Under the pieces are notes generated by a model that was not told the DNA's origin, made no database searches, and worked only from the letters and a program-made list of their open reading frames with translations. A stretch of 50,594 bases of DNA from Vicinamibacterales bacterium (GTDB lineage: Bacteria > Acidobacteriota > Vicinamibacteria > Vicinamibacterales > UBA2999): the NCBI GenBank assembly GCA_030680175.1, contig JAUXWO010000061.1:1-50594 (forward strand). Reading direction: 5' to 3'. The translations under genes were made by a program, and so were the position numbers. This document shows, in pieces, positions 27,815 to 36,079 of the stretch; positions within the stretch are counted from its first letter, which is position 1, and each line of letters opens with the position of its first letter.

Positions 27815-29035
27815 GTGAGCGATCTGAAGGAAGAACTCGCCGCACTCCGCATCGAGCGCGAGCCCCATCGTCCCGGCCGCGGCCGGCTGGCCGGCTGGGT
27901 CGTGGTGCTGGCGATTGGGGCCGGCGCCGCGTGGGCCGGCTGGCAGTGGTTCACGCGCGAGCGGCCGCTCGAAGTGGAGGTGGCCTCGGTGACGGAACGC
28001 GCCGCGGGCGCCCAGGCCTCGGTGCTGAACGCGTCGGGTTACGTGACGGCCAGGCGTCGCGCCACCGTATCGTCGAAGATCACCGGCAAGGTCGTCGAGG
28101 TGAACGTCGACGAGGGGATGGCGGTGCGGGAAGGGCAGGTGCTCGCACGGCTCGACGACTCGACGGCGCGGGCGCTGCTGGCCCTCGCCGAGACGCAGGT
28201 CGGCGCCGCGCGGAGCGCGCTCCGCGAGAGTGAAGTGCGGCTGGCCGAGGCGCGGCTCACGCTGGGCCGGCGCGAACAGCTGCGGCGCGACGGGATCGTG
28301 ACGCAGGCGGACGTGGACCAGGCGCAGGCGGAGGTCGATTCCCTCGAGGCGCGGATCGCCGCCGCGCGCCAGCAGGTCGTCGTGGCCGAGAGCCAGGTCG
28401 CGCTGCAGCAGACGGAGCTCGACAACACGGTCATCCGCGCGCCGTTCAGCGGCGTGGCGATCAGCAAGGATGCGCAGCCGGGCGAGATGGTGTCGCCGGT
28501 GTCGGCCGGCGGCGGCTTCACGCGCACCGGCATCTGCACGATCGTCGACATGTCGTCGCTCGAGATCGAGGTCGACGTCAACGAGAGCTACATCAACCGC
28601 GTGGTGCCGGAGCAGGCCGTGACGGCCGTGCTCGACGCGTACCCGGACTTCGCCATCCCCGCGCGCGTCATCACGACCGTCCCGACGGCCGATCGGCAGA
28701 AGGCCACGGTGCTCGTGCGCATCGGCTTCAACGCGCTCGATCCGCGCATCCTGCCCGACATGGGCGTCAAGGTGACGTTCCTGCGCGCGTCGGGCGAGGC
28801 GGATGCCCCCGCGGCCCGCGCCGTGTCGCTCGTGCCGAAGAGCGCCGTCCGGGTCGACAACGGCCAGAGTTACGTGTTCGTCGTGCGGCAGAACGCGGTG
28901 GAGCGTCGCGCCATTCAGACGGCGGGCACCGACGGCGAGCGCCTCGAGGTGACCGCCGGCCTCACCGCCGGCGACCGCGTCGTCGTCGCGCCGCCGCCGA
29001 CCCTCGTCGACGGCCAGTCCATCGTCATCAAGTAG
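27815..29035 (+). CDS. MacA-like periplasmic adaptor (membrane fusion protein)
   Basis: This 406-residue adaptor subunit links an inner-membrane ABC exporter to an outer-membrane channel. A single membrane anchor is near residues 26-45 (AGWVVVLAIGAGAAWAGW). A lipoyl-like half follows (ASGYVTARRRATVSSKI, GKVVEVNVDEGMAVREGQV), then a coiled-coil hairpin (about residues 125-200) and the second half IRAPFSGVAISKDAQPGEMV. Beta-barrel and membrane-proximal domains close it (LVPKSAVRVDNGQSYVFVV). The length is normal for MacA/HlyD types. The ATPase gene starts 13 nt downstream. Substrate unknown; the absence of a TolC homologue nearby means a shared outer-membrane protein or none. Confidence 0.92.
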   Translation: MSDLKEELAALRIEREPHRPGRGRLAGWVVVLAIGAGAAWAGWQWFTRERPLEVEVASVTERAAGAQASVLNASGYVTARRRATVSSKITGKVVEVNVDEGMAVREGQVLARLDDSTARALLALAETQVGAARSALRESEVRLAEARLTLGRREQLRRDGIVTQADVDQAQAEVDSLEARIAAARQQVVVAESQVALQQTELDNTVIRAPFSGVAISKDAQPGEMVSPVSAGGGFTRTGICTIVDMSSLEIEVDVNESYINRVVPEQAVTAVLDAYPDFAIPARVITTVPTADRQKATVLVRIGFNALDPRILPDMGVKVTFLRASGEADAPAARAVSLVPKSAVRVDNGQSYVFVVRQNAVERRAIQTAGTDGERLEVTAGLTAGDRVVVAPPPTLVDGQSIVIK

Positions 29036-29048
29036 GAGCCGAACGGTC

Positions 29049-29738
29049 ATGAGCGCACTGGTTCGCGTCAGCAACCTGCACAAGTACTTCACCCGCGGCA
29101 GCGAACGCATCGACGTGCTGCAGGGCGTGAACCTCGAGATTCCGACGGGCGAGTTCCTGGCGCTGATGGGACCCTCGGGGTCGGGCAAGACGACGCTGCT
29201 CAACATGATGGGCGGGCTCGACCAGCCGTCCGAGGGCACACTGGAGGTGGCGGGCGCGGATGTCGGCCGCATGTCCGGCGGGCAGCTCTCCCGGTGGCGC
29301 GCCGAGCACATCGGGTTCGTGTTCCAGCTCTACAACCTCCTGCCGGTGCTCACCGCCGAGCGCAACGTGGAGTTGCCGCTGCTGCTCACGAAGCTCTCGA
29401 AGGCCGAGCGCCGCAAGCGCGTCGCCATCGCGCTGAAGGTGGTCGGCCTGGCGGAGCGCGCGCGCCACTATCCGCGCCAGCTCTCCGGCGGGCAGGAACA
29501 GCGCGTCGGCATTGCCCGGGCGATCGTGACGGACCCGACGCTGCTGCTCTGCGACGAGCCCACGGGCGACCTCGACCGCAAGGCGGGCGACGAGATCCTC
29601 GACCTGCTGCAGGCGCTCAACCGCGATCACGGCAAGACCATCGTCATGGTGACGCACGATCCGCGTGCGGCCGAGCGGGCCACGCGCACGCTGCACCTCG
29701 AGAAGGGGCTGCTGCTCGAGCAGGGAGCCGCCGCATGA
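29049..29738 (+). CDS. MacB/LolD-type ABC transporter ATPase
   Basis: This 229-residue nucleotide-binding protein has Walker [10 protein letters not shown] (41-49), Q-loop [10 protein letters not shown], signature LSGGQ (145-149, read as LSGGQEQR rather than the usual LSGGQQQR), Walker B LLLCDE (165-170), D-loop GDLD and switch His in MVTHDP. It belongs to the MacB/LolD/FtsE group and should energise the two FtsX-like permeases that follow. Its TGA overlaps the ATG of the first permease (ATGA), indicating coupling. Confidence 0.95.
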   Translation: MSALVRVSNLHKYFTRGSERIDVLQGVNLEIPTGEFLALMGPSGSGKTTLLNMMGGLDQPSEGTLEVAGADVGRMSGGQLSRWRAEHIGFVFQLYNLLPVLTAERNVELPLLLTKLSKAERRKRVAIALKVVGLAERARHYPRQLSGGQEQRVGIARAIVTDPTLLLCDEPTGDLDRKAGDEILDLLQALNRDHGKTIVMVTHDPRAAERATRTLHLEKGLLLEQGAAA

Positions 29739-30883
29739 AGTTCCTGCCCCTGCTCTGGAAGAGCCTCTGGCGCAAGAAGGTCCGCACCACGTTCACGGTG
29801 CTGTCGATCTTCATCGCGTTCGTGCTCTTCGGCCTGCTGATGACGATTCGCACCGCGTTCTCGTTCGGCGTCGACGTCGCGGGGCTGGACCGCCTCGTGC
29901 TGATCCACAAGGTCAGCCTGATCATGCCGCTGCCCGTGTCGTACCTCAACCGGCTGCAGACGACGCCCGGCGTGGAACTGGCGACGCACAACTCGTGGTT
30001 CGGGGGCGTCTACCAGGATCCCGCGAACTTCTTCGCGCAGATCGCGGTCGAGCCCGAGCCGTTCCTGAAGATCTACTCGGAGTTCGAGCTGCCGCCCGAT
30101 CAGTACCAGGCCTGGCTCGCCGATCGGCAGGGGGCGATCGTCGGCGTGGACCTGGCGCGCCGGTTCGGGTGGAAGGTCGGCGATCGCATTCCGCTCATCG
30201 GCACCATCTGGCAGCCGAAGTCGGGCCAGGTGTGGGACTTCAACATCGTCGGCATCTACGACGGCCCGCAGGGCACGGACAAGACGCAGCTCTTCTTCCG
30301 CTACGACTACCTCGACGAGAACCGGGCCGGCGGTGCGGGCCTGGTGGGCTGGTACATCGTCAAGATCGAGGACCCGTCGCGCGCGCAGGAGATGGCGAAT
30401 ACCTTCGACGAGATGTTCGCCAACTCCGCGGCCGAGACGAAGACGACGACCGAGAAGGGGTTCATCGAGGGCTTCGCGAAGCAGGTCGGCGACATCGGCG
30501 CCATCATGATCGCCATCTCGGTGGCCGTGCTGTTCACGATCCTGCTCGTGTCCGCCAATACGATGGCGCAATCGGTGCGGGAGCGCACCAGCGAGGTCGG
30601 CGTCCTCAAGACGCTCGGCTTCTCCAACGCGGCGATCCTGGTGCTGGTGCTCAGCGAGTCGGTGGCGATCGCCGTGCTCGGGGGCGGGCTGGGCCTGCTG
30701 GTGGCGTGGGCGTTCGTCCAACAGGGCGATCCCACCGGCGGCATGCTGCCGATCTTCGTTCTGCCGGCGCGCGACGTCGCCATCGGCGCCGGGCTGATCC
30801 TGCTGCTCGGCATCATCGCCGGCCTGATGCCGGCGGTCAACGCCATGCAACTGAAGATCACCGACGCGCTCCGCAGGGGTTGA
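29735..30883 (+). CDS. FtsX/MacB-type ABC transporter permease (first)
   Basis: This 382-residue protein has the four-helix FtsX/MacB layout. TM1 is near residues 20-40 (LSIFIAFVLFGLLMTIRTA), a large periplasmic domain of about 220 residues follows, then three C-terminal helices (AIMIAISVAVLFTILLVSA, VLSESVAIAVLGGGLGLLVA, VAIGAGLILLLGIIAGLMP). The coupling helix region SEVGVLKTLGFSN is typical. The ATG at 29735 overlaps the ATPase stop. It couples with that ATPase and probably pairs with the second permease at 31121 as a heterodimer, since both lack an ATPase domain. Confidence 0.92.
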   Translation: MKFLPLLWKSLWRKKVRTTFTVLSIFIAFVLFGLLMTIRTAFSFGVDVAGLDRLVLIHKVSLIMPLPVSYLNRLQTTPGVELATHNSWFGGVYQDPANFFAQIAVEPEPFLKIYSEFELPPDQYQAWLADRQGAIVGVDLARRFGWKVGDRIPLIGTIWQPKSGQVWDFNIVGIYDGPQGTDKTQLFFRYDYLDENRAGGAGLVGWYIVKIEDPSRAQEMANTFDEMFANSAAETKTTTEKGFIEGFAKQVGDIGAIMIAISVAVLFTILLVSANTMAQSVRERTSEVGVLKTLGFSNAAILVLVLSESVAIAVLGGGLGLLVAWAFVQQGDPTGGMLPIFVLPARDVAIGAGLILLLGIIAGLMPAVNAMQLKITDALRRG

Positions 30884-30891
30884 GAAGAATT

Positions 30892-31095
30892 GCAGATCGC
30901 AGATTGCAGATTGCAGATTGCGAAGGAACAGAAGGCGAATCGCGACTTGCGAACAGCGAGCAGCGAACTAGCGAACTGCGAACTGCGAACTAGCGAAATG
31001 CGAACAGCGAACTGCGAACTGCGAACTGCGAACAGCGAACAGCGAACAGCGAACAGCGAACAGCGAACTGCGAATCGCGAATAGCGAATAGCGAA
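30892..31095. repeat. Long heptamer array inside the exporter operon
   Basis: Starting 9 nt after the first permease stop, about 29 units with 7-nt period fill the gap: GCAGATC/GCAGATT first, then GCGAACT/GCGAACA and finally GCGAATA. The second permease ATG follows 25 nt later, so the array must be transcribed as part of the operon unless it terminates it. It is open in several frames. Confidence 0.9.
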
Positions 31096-31120
31096 GCTCA
31101 GAAACCGGTGCGAGGCAGAG

Positions 31121-32311
31121 ATGTTCAACTGGATCGTTCAAGTCGTAGCCGTGACGGCGCTCAACATCCGTACGATCCCGCAGCGGCTGGGCTCGTCGGG
31201 CGTGGCCATCGTGGGCATCGCGGGCGTGGTGGTGGTGTTCGTCTCGGTGCTGTCGATTGCCCAGGGCTTCACGGCCGCGATGCGCGACTCCGGGTCGCCC
31301 ACGCGGGCCATCGTGATGCGCAGCGGCGCCGACAGCGAGATGACGAGCGGGCTCGGCGGCACGGAGGTCGACCTCATCAAGCAGGCCCCGGGCATCCGGC
31401 GTGACGGCCAGACGGCGGTGGCGTCCGGCGAGCTGTTCGTCATCATCGACCTGCCCAAGCGGTCGACGGAGTCGGCGGCCAACGTGCCGATGCGCGGGAT
31501 CGAGCCGGTGTCACTCCAGGTGCGCGAGGAGGCCCGGATCATCGAAGGCCGGATGTTCGAGTTCGGCACCAACGAGATCGTCGTCGGCCGCGGCGCGAGC
31601 GTCCAGTTCGCCGGCCTCGAACTTGGCGGCGAGGTCCGATCGGGCCAGAACACGTGGCGCGTCGTCGGGATCTTCGAGGCCAATGGCGGCGTGTCTGAGA
31701 CCGAGATCTGGGTGGATGCGCGCGTGCTGCAGGGCGCCTATCGCCGGGGCAACTCGTACCAGACCGTGCTCGTGCGGCTCGACGCCAGCGACACCTTCGA
31801 GGTGTTCCGGGACTGGCTCACCTCGAACCCGCAGCTCAACGTCCAGGTGCGGCGCGAGACGGAGTACTACGCCCAGCAGTCGCGGGCGCTGAGCGGCCTC
31901 ATTCAGGGCGTCGGCTTCGTCATCGCCTTCCTGATGGGCATCGGCGCGGTGTTCGGAGCCATCCTGACGATGTACACGGCGGTGTCGACGCGGTCGCGCG
32001 AGATCGCGACGCTGCGGGCGCTCGGCTTCAATGCGACGGCCGTGGTCGTGTCGGTGCTGGCGGAATCCGTGGTGCTCGGGGCGATCGGCGGCGCCATCGG
32101 CGGGGTGGGCGCCTACCTGGCCTTCAACGGCTACCAGACGTCGACGATGAACTTTCAGACGTTCAGCCAGGTGGCCTTCGCCTTCCAGGTGACGCCAACA
32201 CTGCTCGTGACGGGTCTGATCTACGCCCTCCTGATGGGCCTGGTCGGCGGCCTGTTCCCGGCGGTGCGCGCCGCGAGGCTCCCGATTCCGTCGGCGTTGA
32301 GGGAGCTCTAG
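31121..32311 (+). CDS. FtsX/MacB-type ABC transporter permease (second)
   Basis: This 396-residue paralogue of the preceding permease has TM1 at GVAIVGIAGVVVVFVSVLSI, then a long periplasmic domain with the beta-rich GTNEIVVGRGASVQFAG and VRSGQNTWRVVGIFEANG segments. The last three helices lie in IQGVGFVIAFLMGIGAVFGA, SVVLGAIGGAIGGVGAYLAF and LVTGLIYALLMGLVGGLFP. The coupling element is REIATLRALGFNA. It ends in PSALREL, as is typical of the family. It should form a heterodimeric exporter with the permease at 29735 and the ATPase at 29049. Nothing in the sequence reveals the substrate. Confidence 0.92.
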   Translation: MFNWIVQVVAVTALNIRTIPQRLGSSGVAIVGIAGVVVVFVSVLSIAQGFTAAMRDSGSPTRAIVMRSGADSEMTSGLGGTEVDLIKQAPGIRRDGQTAVASGELFVIIDLPKRSTESAANVPMRGIEPVSLQVREEARIIEGRMFEFGTNEIVVGRGASVQFAGLELGGEVRSGQNTWRVVGIFEANGGVSETEIWVDARVLQGAYRRGNSYQTVLVRLDASDTFEVFRDWLTSNPQLNVQVRRETEYYAQQSRALSGLIQGVGFVIAFLMGIGAVFGAILTMYTAVSTRSREIATLRALGFNATAVVVSVLAESVVLGAIGGAIGGVGAYLAFNGYQTSTMNFQTFSQVAFAFQVTPTLLVTGLIYALLMGLVGGLFPAVRAARLPIPSALREL

Positions 32312-32315
32312 CGGG

Positions 32316-32347
32316 GGTGCCGGAGTGCCGAGGTGCTCGGGCACCTC
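32316..32347. repeat. Left inverted repeat of the ADOP gene, with hairpin
   Basis: The 21 bp at 32316-32336 (beginning GGTGCCGGAG) recur exactly, inverted, at 34962-34982. The end of this copy pairs with following bases as GAGGTGC, loop TCGG, GCACCTC (32330-32347), a hairpin suited to stopping transcription between the convergent genes. Confidence 0.8.
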
Positions 32348-32364
32348 CTCCTCCGCACCTCCTC

Positions 32365-34854
32365 TTATTCCTCCCTGAGCGCCACCATCGGGTCGACGCG
32401 CGATGCCCGGCGGGCCGGCAGGTAGCCCGCGGCGAGCGCGGCGCTGCCGAGCAGCGCTGCCGAGAGGACGACCATCGTGCGGTCGGTGGCGGCGAGGCCG
32501 AAGAGCAGCGAGTCGATGAAGCGGCCAGCGCTGAGCGCGGCGGCCGCGCCGGCGACGAGGCCGGCCAGCGTGATCGCCACGACGTGCCCGAAGACCTGGC
32601 GCATCACCCGCGCAGGCGGTGCGCCGAGCGCGATCCGGATGCCGATCTCGTTGCGGCGCCGCGCCACCGAGTACGACATCACCCCGTACAGGCCGATGGC
32701 GGCCAGCAGCAGCGCGAGCCCGCCGAAGAACGCCGCGAGCAGGGCGATGGCGCGCTCCTGCGTGACGGCGGCCGACAGGTCCTCCTCGAAGGTGCGGAAG
32801 TCCACCACGGCCTCGCCATCCACCGACGCGATCGCCTGCAACACGGTCGTCCGGAAGGCGTTCGGCGGACCCGCCACGCGGACGCTGAACCGCGTCGACG
32901 AAGACGCCGTGGCCGCCTGCGACCAGGCCGTGTACATCGTCGGGGGAGCCGGCTCGCGCAGTGACAGGTACTTGGCATCCGCGACGAGGCCGACGATCTC
33001 CAGCGTCTCGGCCCGTTCGCCCATGCCTGTCGTGAACGTCCGGCCCAGCGGGTGCTCGCCGTGCAGGAACTTCGCCGCAAAAGCCTCGTTGACGAGCGCC
33101 ACCTTCGGCGATGCCGCCACGTCGGTCTCCGCGATATCGCGTCCCGCGAGAATCGGCGTCCCCAGCGTCGCGAAGAAGCCGGGCGTGACGCGATTGAAGT
33201 GCGCGATGCGGTCGCGCTCGGGCGCGTCGTAGCCCGGCACCGCGATCAGGTTGTTCCAGGTCATGCCCGCGATCGGCGTGACGACCGAGATGGCGGCGGC
33301 CTCCACGCCCGGGGCCGCGAGCACCGCCTCGCGGATCCGCTCGAAGTGGGCGGGACGCGCCGTGTCCTCGAGGCCGCTCCGCCTGAGGTCCACCTGCGCG
33401 ATGAGGACGCGGCTCGTCTCGAAGCCCATCTCCTGCGTCGTGAGGGTGACCAGCGTCCGCGTGAAGAGGCCCGCGCCGAACACCAGCATGAACGAGAGCG
33501 CCACCTGCAGCGCGACCAGGCCATGGCCGAGGCCGAGGCGTCCGCCGCTCGTGACGACGCCCCGCGCGTGATCTTTGAGGGCCGCGGCCGGCGCCAGACG
33601 CGTGGCGCGCAGGGCGGGGACGACGCCGAAGAGCAGGCCCGTGAGGAGGCCCACGCCCGCCGTGAAGCCGAGCACACGCCAGTCGAGCGCCAGATCCAGG
33701 ACAACGAGGCTGGCGCGGGTGGAGATGAGCGCGACGAGCGCACGCGACCCCCACAGCGCCAGCATGATCCCGAGGCCCGTGCCGAGGCCCGCCAGGACGA
33801 GGCTCTCGACGAGCAACTGCCGCGCGATCTGCACGCGCGAGGCGCCGAGCGACAGCCGCACCGCCAGCTCCTTGCGCCGCGCCGCCGACTGCGCGAGGAG
33901 CAGATTGGCCATGTTGGCGCACGCGATGAGGAGCACCAGCGCGACGACCCCGAGCAGCACGAACAGGGGCTGGCTGTACCGTTCGCGCAGGTTCGAGAGC
34001 CCCGTCGCGGCGGGGCGCAGGTGGAAGGGCTCGGCGAGGTACCGTGTCTGATCCTCCGGCCGGTAGTGCTCCGGCATGGTGGCCTCGCGGAGGCTGGGCC
34101 GCATCGCCTCGAGGCGTGAGGCCGCCTGCGTCTCCGTGTCTCCAGGCGCCAGACGCGCCAGGACCCGGAGCCACCACATGCTCCGCATGTCGAGTCCGCT
34201 CTCGGCGCCACGGATGAGGGGCTCGGCGCCGAGCGGGATGGCGACGTCGAACGTCCGGCCGACCTCGATGCCGAGGAACCCCGGCGGCGAGACCCCGACG
34301 ATCGTGAACGCGTGGCCATCGAGGGAGATCGGCCGGCCGAGGATGTCGGGGGCGCCGCCGAACTCGCGCTGCCAGAAGCCGTGACTGATCACCGCGACCG
34401 GACCGTGCACGCCGCCGCCACGACGGTCATCGTCCTCCGTGAAGGCGCGCCCGAGGTGGGGGATGACGCCCAGCGTAGCGAAGAACCGGCCGTTCACCAT
34501 CAGGCCGGTGACCGGACGCATCTCGCCGCCGGCGTTCAGGTTGAACCGGGCATTCCCGGCGGCGAGCATCCCGGGGAAGATGTCCTGCCGGTCGCGGAGG
34601 TACTCCCACTGCGGGTTCGTGAAGGAGGTGCGCGCGCCGCCGGACTCGAGCGAGGTGGCCACCTGCACGAGCCGCTCGGGCTGGTGCACGGGCAGCGCCT
34701 TCAGCATCAGCGCGTTGACCAGCGTGAAGATGGCCACGTTGGCGCCGATGCCGAGCGCCAGCGACAGCATCGCGACGCCGCTGACGAGCGGCGTCTGGCG
34801 GATCAGGCGGAAGGCGAAGCGAAGATCCCGCACCAGCGATTCAAGGATGCGCAT
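32365..34854 (-). CDS. ADOP-type FtsX permease (orphan MacB-like permease)
   Basis: This 829-residue protein has the duplicated permease layout of the 'acidobacterial duplicated orphan permease' family, with no ATPase domain. The N-terminal cytoplasmic segment RDLRFAFRLIRQTP is followed by TM1 (VSGVAMLSLALGIGANVAIFTLVNALML, in parts). A periplasmic MacB domain, the central helices with ELAVRLSLGASR, a second periplasmic domain (LVNEAFAAKFLHGEHPLGR) and the last helices with NEIGIRIALGAPPARV complete it. It ends VDPMVALREE. Such genes are multiplied in Acidobacteriota and their partner ATPase is usually unknown. It is oriented against the neighbouring exporter operon and bounded by 21-bp inverted repeats. 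TAA at 32365 is the stop. Confidence 0.92.
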   Translation of the reverse strand: MRILESLVRDLRFAFRLIRQTPLVSGVAMLSLALGIGANVAIFTLVNALMLKALPVHQPERLVQVATSLESGGARTSFTNPQWEYLRDRQDIFPGMLAAGNARFNLNAGGEMRPVTGLMVNGRFFATLGVIPHLGRAFTEDDDRRGGGVHGPVAVISHGFWQREFGGAPDILGRPISLDGHAFTIVGVSPPGFLGIEVGRTFDVAIPLGAEPLIRGAESGLDMRSMWWLRVLARLAPGDTETQAASRLEAMRPSLREATMPEHYRPEDQTRYLAEPFHLRPAATGLSNLRERYSQPLFVLLGVVALVLLIACANMANLLLAQSAARRKELAVRLSLGASRVQIARQLLVESLVLAGLGTGLGIMLALWGSRALVALISTRASLVVLDLALDWRVLGFTAGVGLLTGLLFGVVPALRATRLAPAAALKDHARGVVTSGGRLGLGHGLVALQVALSFMLVFGAGLFTRTLVTLTTQEMGFETSRVLIAQVDLRRSGLEDTARPAHFERIREAVLAAPGVEAAAISVVTPIAGMTWNNLIAVPGYDAPERDRIAHFNRVTPGFFATLGTPILAGRDIAETDVAASPKVALVNEAFAAKFLHGEHPLGRTFTTGMGERAETLEIVGLVADAKYLSLREPAPPTMYTAWSQAATASSSTRFSVRVAGPPNAFRTTVLQAIASVDGEAVVDFRTFEEDLSAAVTQERAIALLAAFFGGLALLLAAIGLYGVMSYSVARRRNEIGIRIALGAPPARVMRQVFGHVVAITLAGLVAGAAAALSAGRFIDSLLFGLAATDRTMVVLSAALLGSAALAAGYLPARRASRVDPMVALREE

Positions 34855-34911
34855 GGCCCTTGGACGGAGGAGAGCGGGGGATGGTTGGGGCGGAGGTGCG
34901 CAGGGGGCCCA

Positions 34912-34982
34912 AGGTGCTCAGGGTGCTCAGGGTGCCCGGAGTGCCCCAGGCAACCGACGTCGCACCTCGGCACTCCGGCACC
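34912..34982. repeat. Period-9 repeat and right inverted repeat of the ADOP gene
   Basis: GGTGCTCAG repeats with 9-nt period at about 34912-34940. The exact inverted partner of 32316-32336 follows at 34962-34982, 6 nt before the osmC stop. The whole gap 34855-34988 between the two minus-strand genes has no frame of interest. Confidence 0.75.
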
Positions 34983-34988
34983 TCTTTC

Positions 34989-35417
34989 CTACGCCAACGT
35001 CGCCTGCACCGTGATCTTCGCGACGGCGGCCAGCGCGCGCGAGACGATGCAGCCCTTCTTCGCGTTCTCGGCGGCCTCGGTGAAGGCGGCCTGGTCAATG
35101 CCGGGGACCTCGCCTGCGACGACGAGGTCGATCTGCGTGATCGTCGGGGCGCCGTCCACCGGGCTCATGTGCACCGTGGCCGTCGTCCGGACGCGGGTGA
35201 CCGGGGTCCCGGCCCGCTCGAGCGCCGCCGACAGCGCCATCGAGAAGCAGCCGGCGTGGGCCGCGGCAATCAGCTCCTCCGGGTTGGTGCCCGACCCGTC
35301 TTCGAAGCGCGACAGGAACGAGAACGGGCCGTCATAGGCGCCGCTGCCGAGCGTCATCCGCCCCGTGCCTTCCTTCAACGTCCCCTGCCACTCCGCCTCA
35401 GATTTCCGTACGGCCAT
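34989..35417 (-). CDS. osmC: OsmC/Ohr-family peroxiredoxin
   Basis: This 142-residue thiol peroxidase for organic hydroperoxides acts in the cytoplasm. The two redox Cys are in AAAHAGCFSMALS (Cys57) and AKKGCIVSRAL (Cys123), in the OsmC spacing. The N-terminal KEGTGRMTLGSGAYDGPFSF and SGTNPEELIAAAHAGC favour OsmC over Ohr. The length is exactly typical. GAGGAG lies 8 nt before the ATG at 35417. It is followed on the same strand by the ADOP gene and preceded by cutA. Confidence 0.94.
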   Translation of the reverse strand: MAVRKSEAEWQGTLKEGTGRMTLGSGAYDGPFSFLSRFEDGSGTNPEELIAAAHAGCFSMALSAALERAGTPVTRVRTTATVHMSPVDGAPTITQIDLVVAGEVPGIDQAAFTEAAENAKKGCIVSRALAAVAKITVQATLA

Positions 35418-35469
35418 GCGTCACACTCCTCGAAACAATGGGATTTAAGGCGAACTCGTAGTCTACCAG

Positions 35470-35505
35470 CAGGCGATCAGCGATCAGCGATCAGCTGTCG
35501 GCGAC
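35470..35505. repeat. Heptamer array over the 3' end of cutA
   Basis: In minus-strand sense GATCGCT units repeat from the last cutA codons across its TGA (35486-35484) to about 35470. The array gives the final residues SPTADR and the stop codon. Confidence 0.75.
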
Positions 35506-35837
35506 CGGCCATCGGCTCCGGGCAGGCTCTCGGCCAGCCACGCCAGGTACGCGTTGCTGCCCCCGGCCACCGGGAGGACCAGGAACTCCGGCACCTCGTA
35601 GGGATGCAGCGCGCGCAGGCGCTCGCTGAGCGGCTCGACGAGATCCTCGCGGGTCTTGATCAGCAGCTGGCACTCGCGGTCCTGCTGGACCTCCCCCTGC
35701 CAGCGGTACACCGACGTGACGCCGCCGATGATGTTCACGCAGGCCGCCAGCCGCTCCTCGACAAGCGTGCGCGCGAGGGCTGCCGCCGCGTCCTCCGCGG
35801 GCATCGTGGTCAGCACGATCACAAAAGTGGACAGCAC
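35484..35837 (-). CDS. cutA: CutA1 divalent-ion tolerance protein
   Basis: This 117-residue small trimeric ferredoxin-like-fold protein is of the CutA family. Recognised parts are LVEERLAACVNIIGGVTSVYRW, then CQLLIKTREDLVEPLSERL and the signature LHPYEVPEFLVLPVAGG. The GTG at 35837 is chosen because GAGGG lies upstream at usable spacing and the frame further upstream translates only repeat (SRLSAL units). The last ~10 residues are encoded by a heptamer array, making the C-terminus a little longer than usual. The promoter at 35855-35883 runs the other way. Role in copper tolerance is historical; the biochemical function is unclear. Confidence 0.9.
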   Translation of the reverse strand: MLSTFVIVLTTMPAEDAAAALARTLVEERLAACVNIIGGVTSVYRWQGEVQQDRECQLLIKTREDLVEPLSERLRALHPYEVPEFLVLPVAGGSNAYLAWLAESLPGADGRSPTADR

Positions 35838-35854
35838 AGCCGTGGGTTTCCCTC

Positions 35855-35883
35855 TTGTACTTCCCGCCACGATGCGGTAATTA
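35855..35883 (+). promoter_or_regulatory. Promoter P1 upstream of the FtsB-like gene
   Basis: TTGTAC (35855-35860), 17-nt spacer, TAATTA (35878-35883). It is the first of three pairs with the same -35 hexamer and spacer; transcription would run through the heptamer array at 35897-35970. Confidence 0.55.
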
Positions 35884-35896
35884 TCGGTGGACGGTG

Positions 35897-35970
35897 AGCC
35901 GAAGGCCGACAGCCGAGAGCCGAGAGCCGAGAGCCGAGAGCCGATCGCCGACAGCCGACAGCCGATCGCC
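35897..35970. repeat. Heptamer array (GCCGAGA/GCCGACA type)
   Basis: About ten 7-nt units (GCCGAAG, GCCGACA, GCCGAGA repeated, GCCGATC) lie between promoters P1 and P2 in the cutA-ftsB divergent gap. Confidence 0.85.
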
Positions 35971-35985
35971 CCGGCTATTTTGCAC

Positions 35986-36014
35986 TTGTACTCGCGCCGA
36001 GATCTTGGTACAAC
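35986..36014 (+). promoter_or_regulatory. Promoter P2 upstream of the FtsB-like gene
   Basis: TTGTAC (35986-35991), 17-nt spacer, TACAAC (36009-36014), the -10 being preceded by GG as in P1 and P3. Confidence 0.55.
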
Positions 36015-36038
36015 AGCGGCGACGGCGCGATTCAGGTC

Positions 36039-36067
36039 TTGTACTTCGCCCGCCGCTCCGGTATTCT
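36039..36067 (+). promoter_or_regulatory. Promoter P3 upstream of the FtsB-like gene
   Basis: TTGTAC (36039-36044), 17-nt spacer, TATTCT (36062-36067). The ATG at 36080 is only 12 nt after the -10 box, so a transcript from P3 would have a 5-6 nt leader. Confidence 0.55.
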
Positions 36068-36079
36068 GACACGACACTG

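Noticed and set aside
27447-27845. Longer N-terminus for the zinc-ribbon protein
   Set aside because: The added ~130 residues are Arg/Pro-rich, unlike the rest, and would overlap the start and promoter of the divergent exporter operon.
30892-31095. Coding region for a heptad-repeat protein
   Set aside because: A 7-nt repeat without stops is open in several frames on both strands; there is no start signal and the drift of units does not follow codons.
31121-32311. Exporter plus ADOP gene as one transport system
   Set aside because: The ADOP gene is on the opposite strand behind a terminator-like hairpin, so joint function is not supported.
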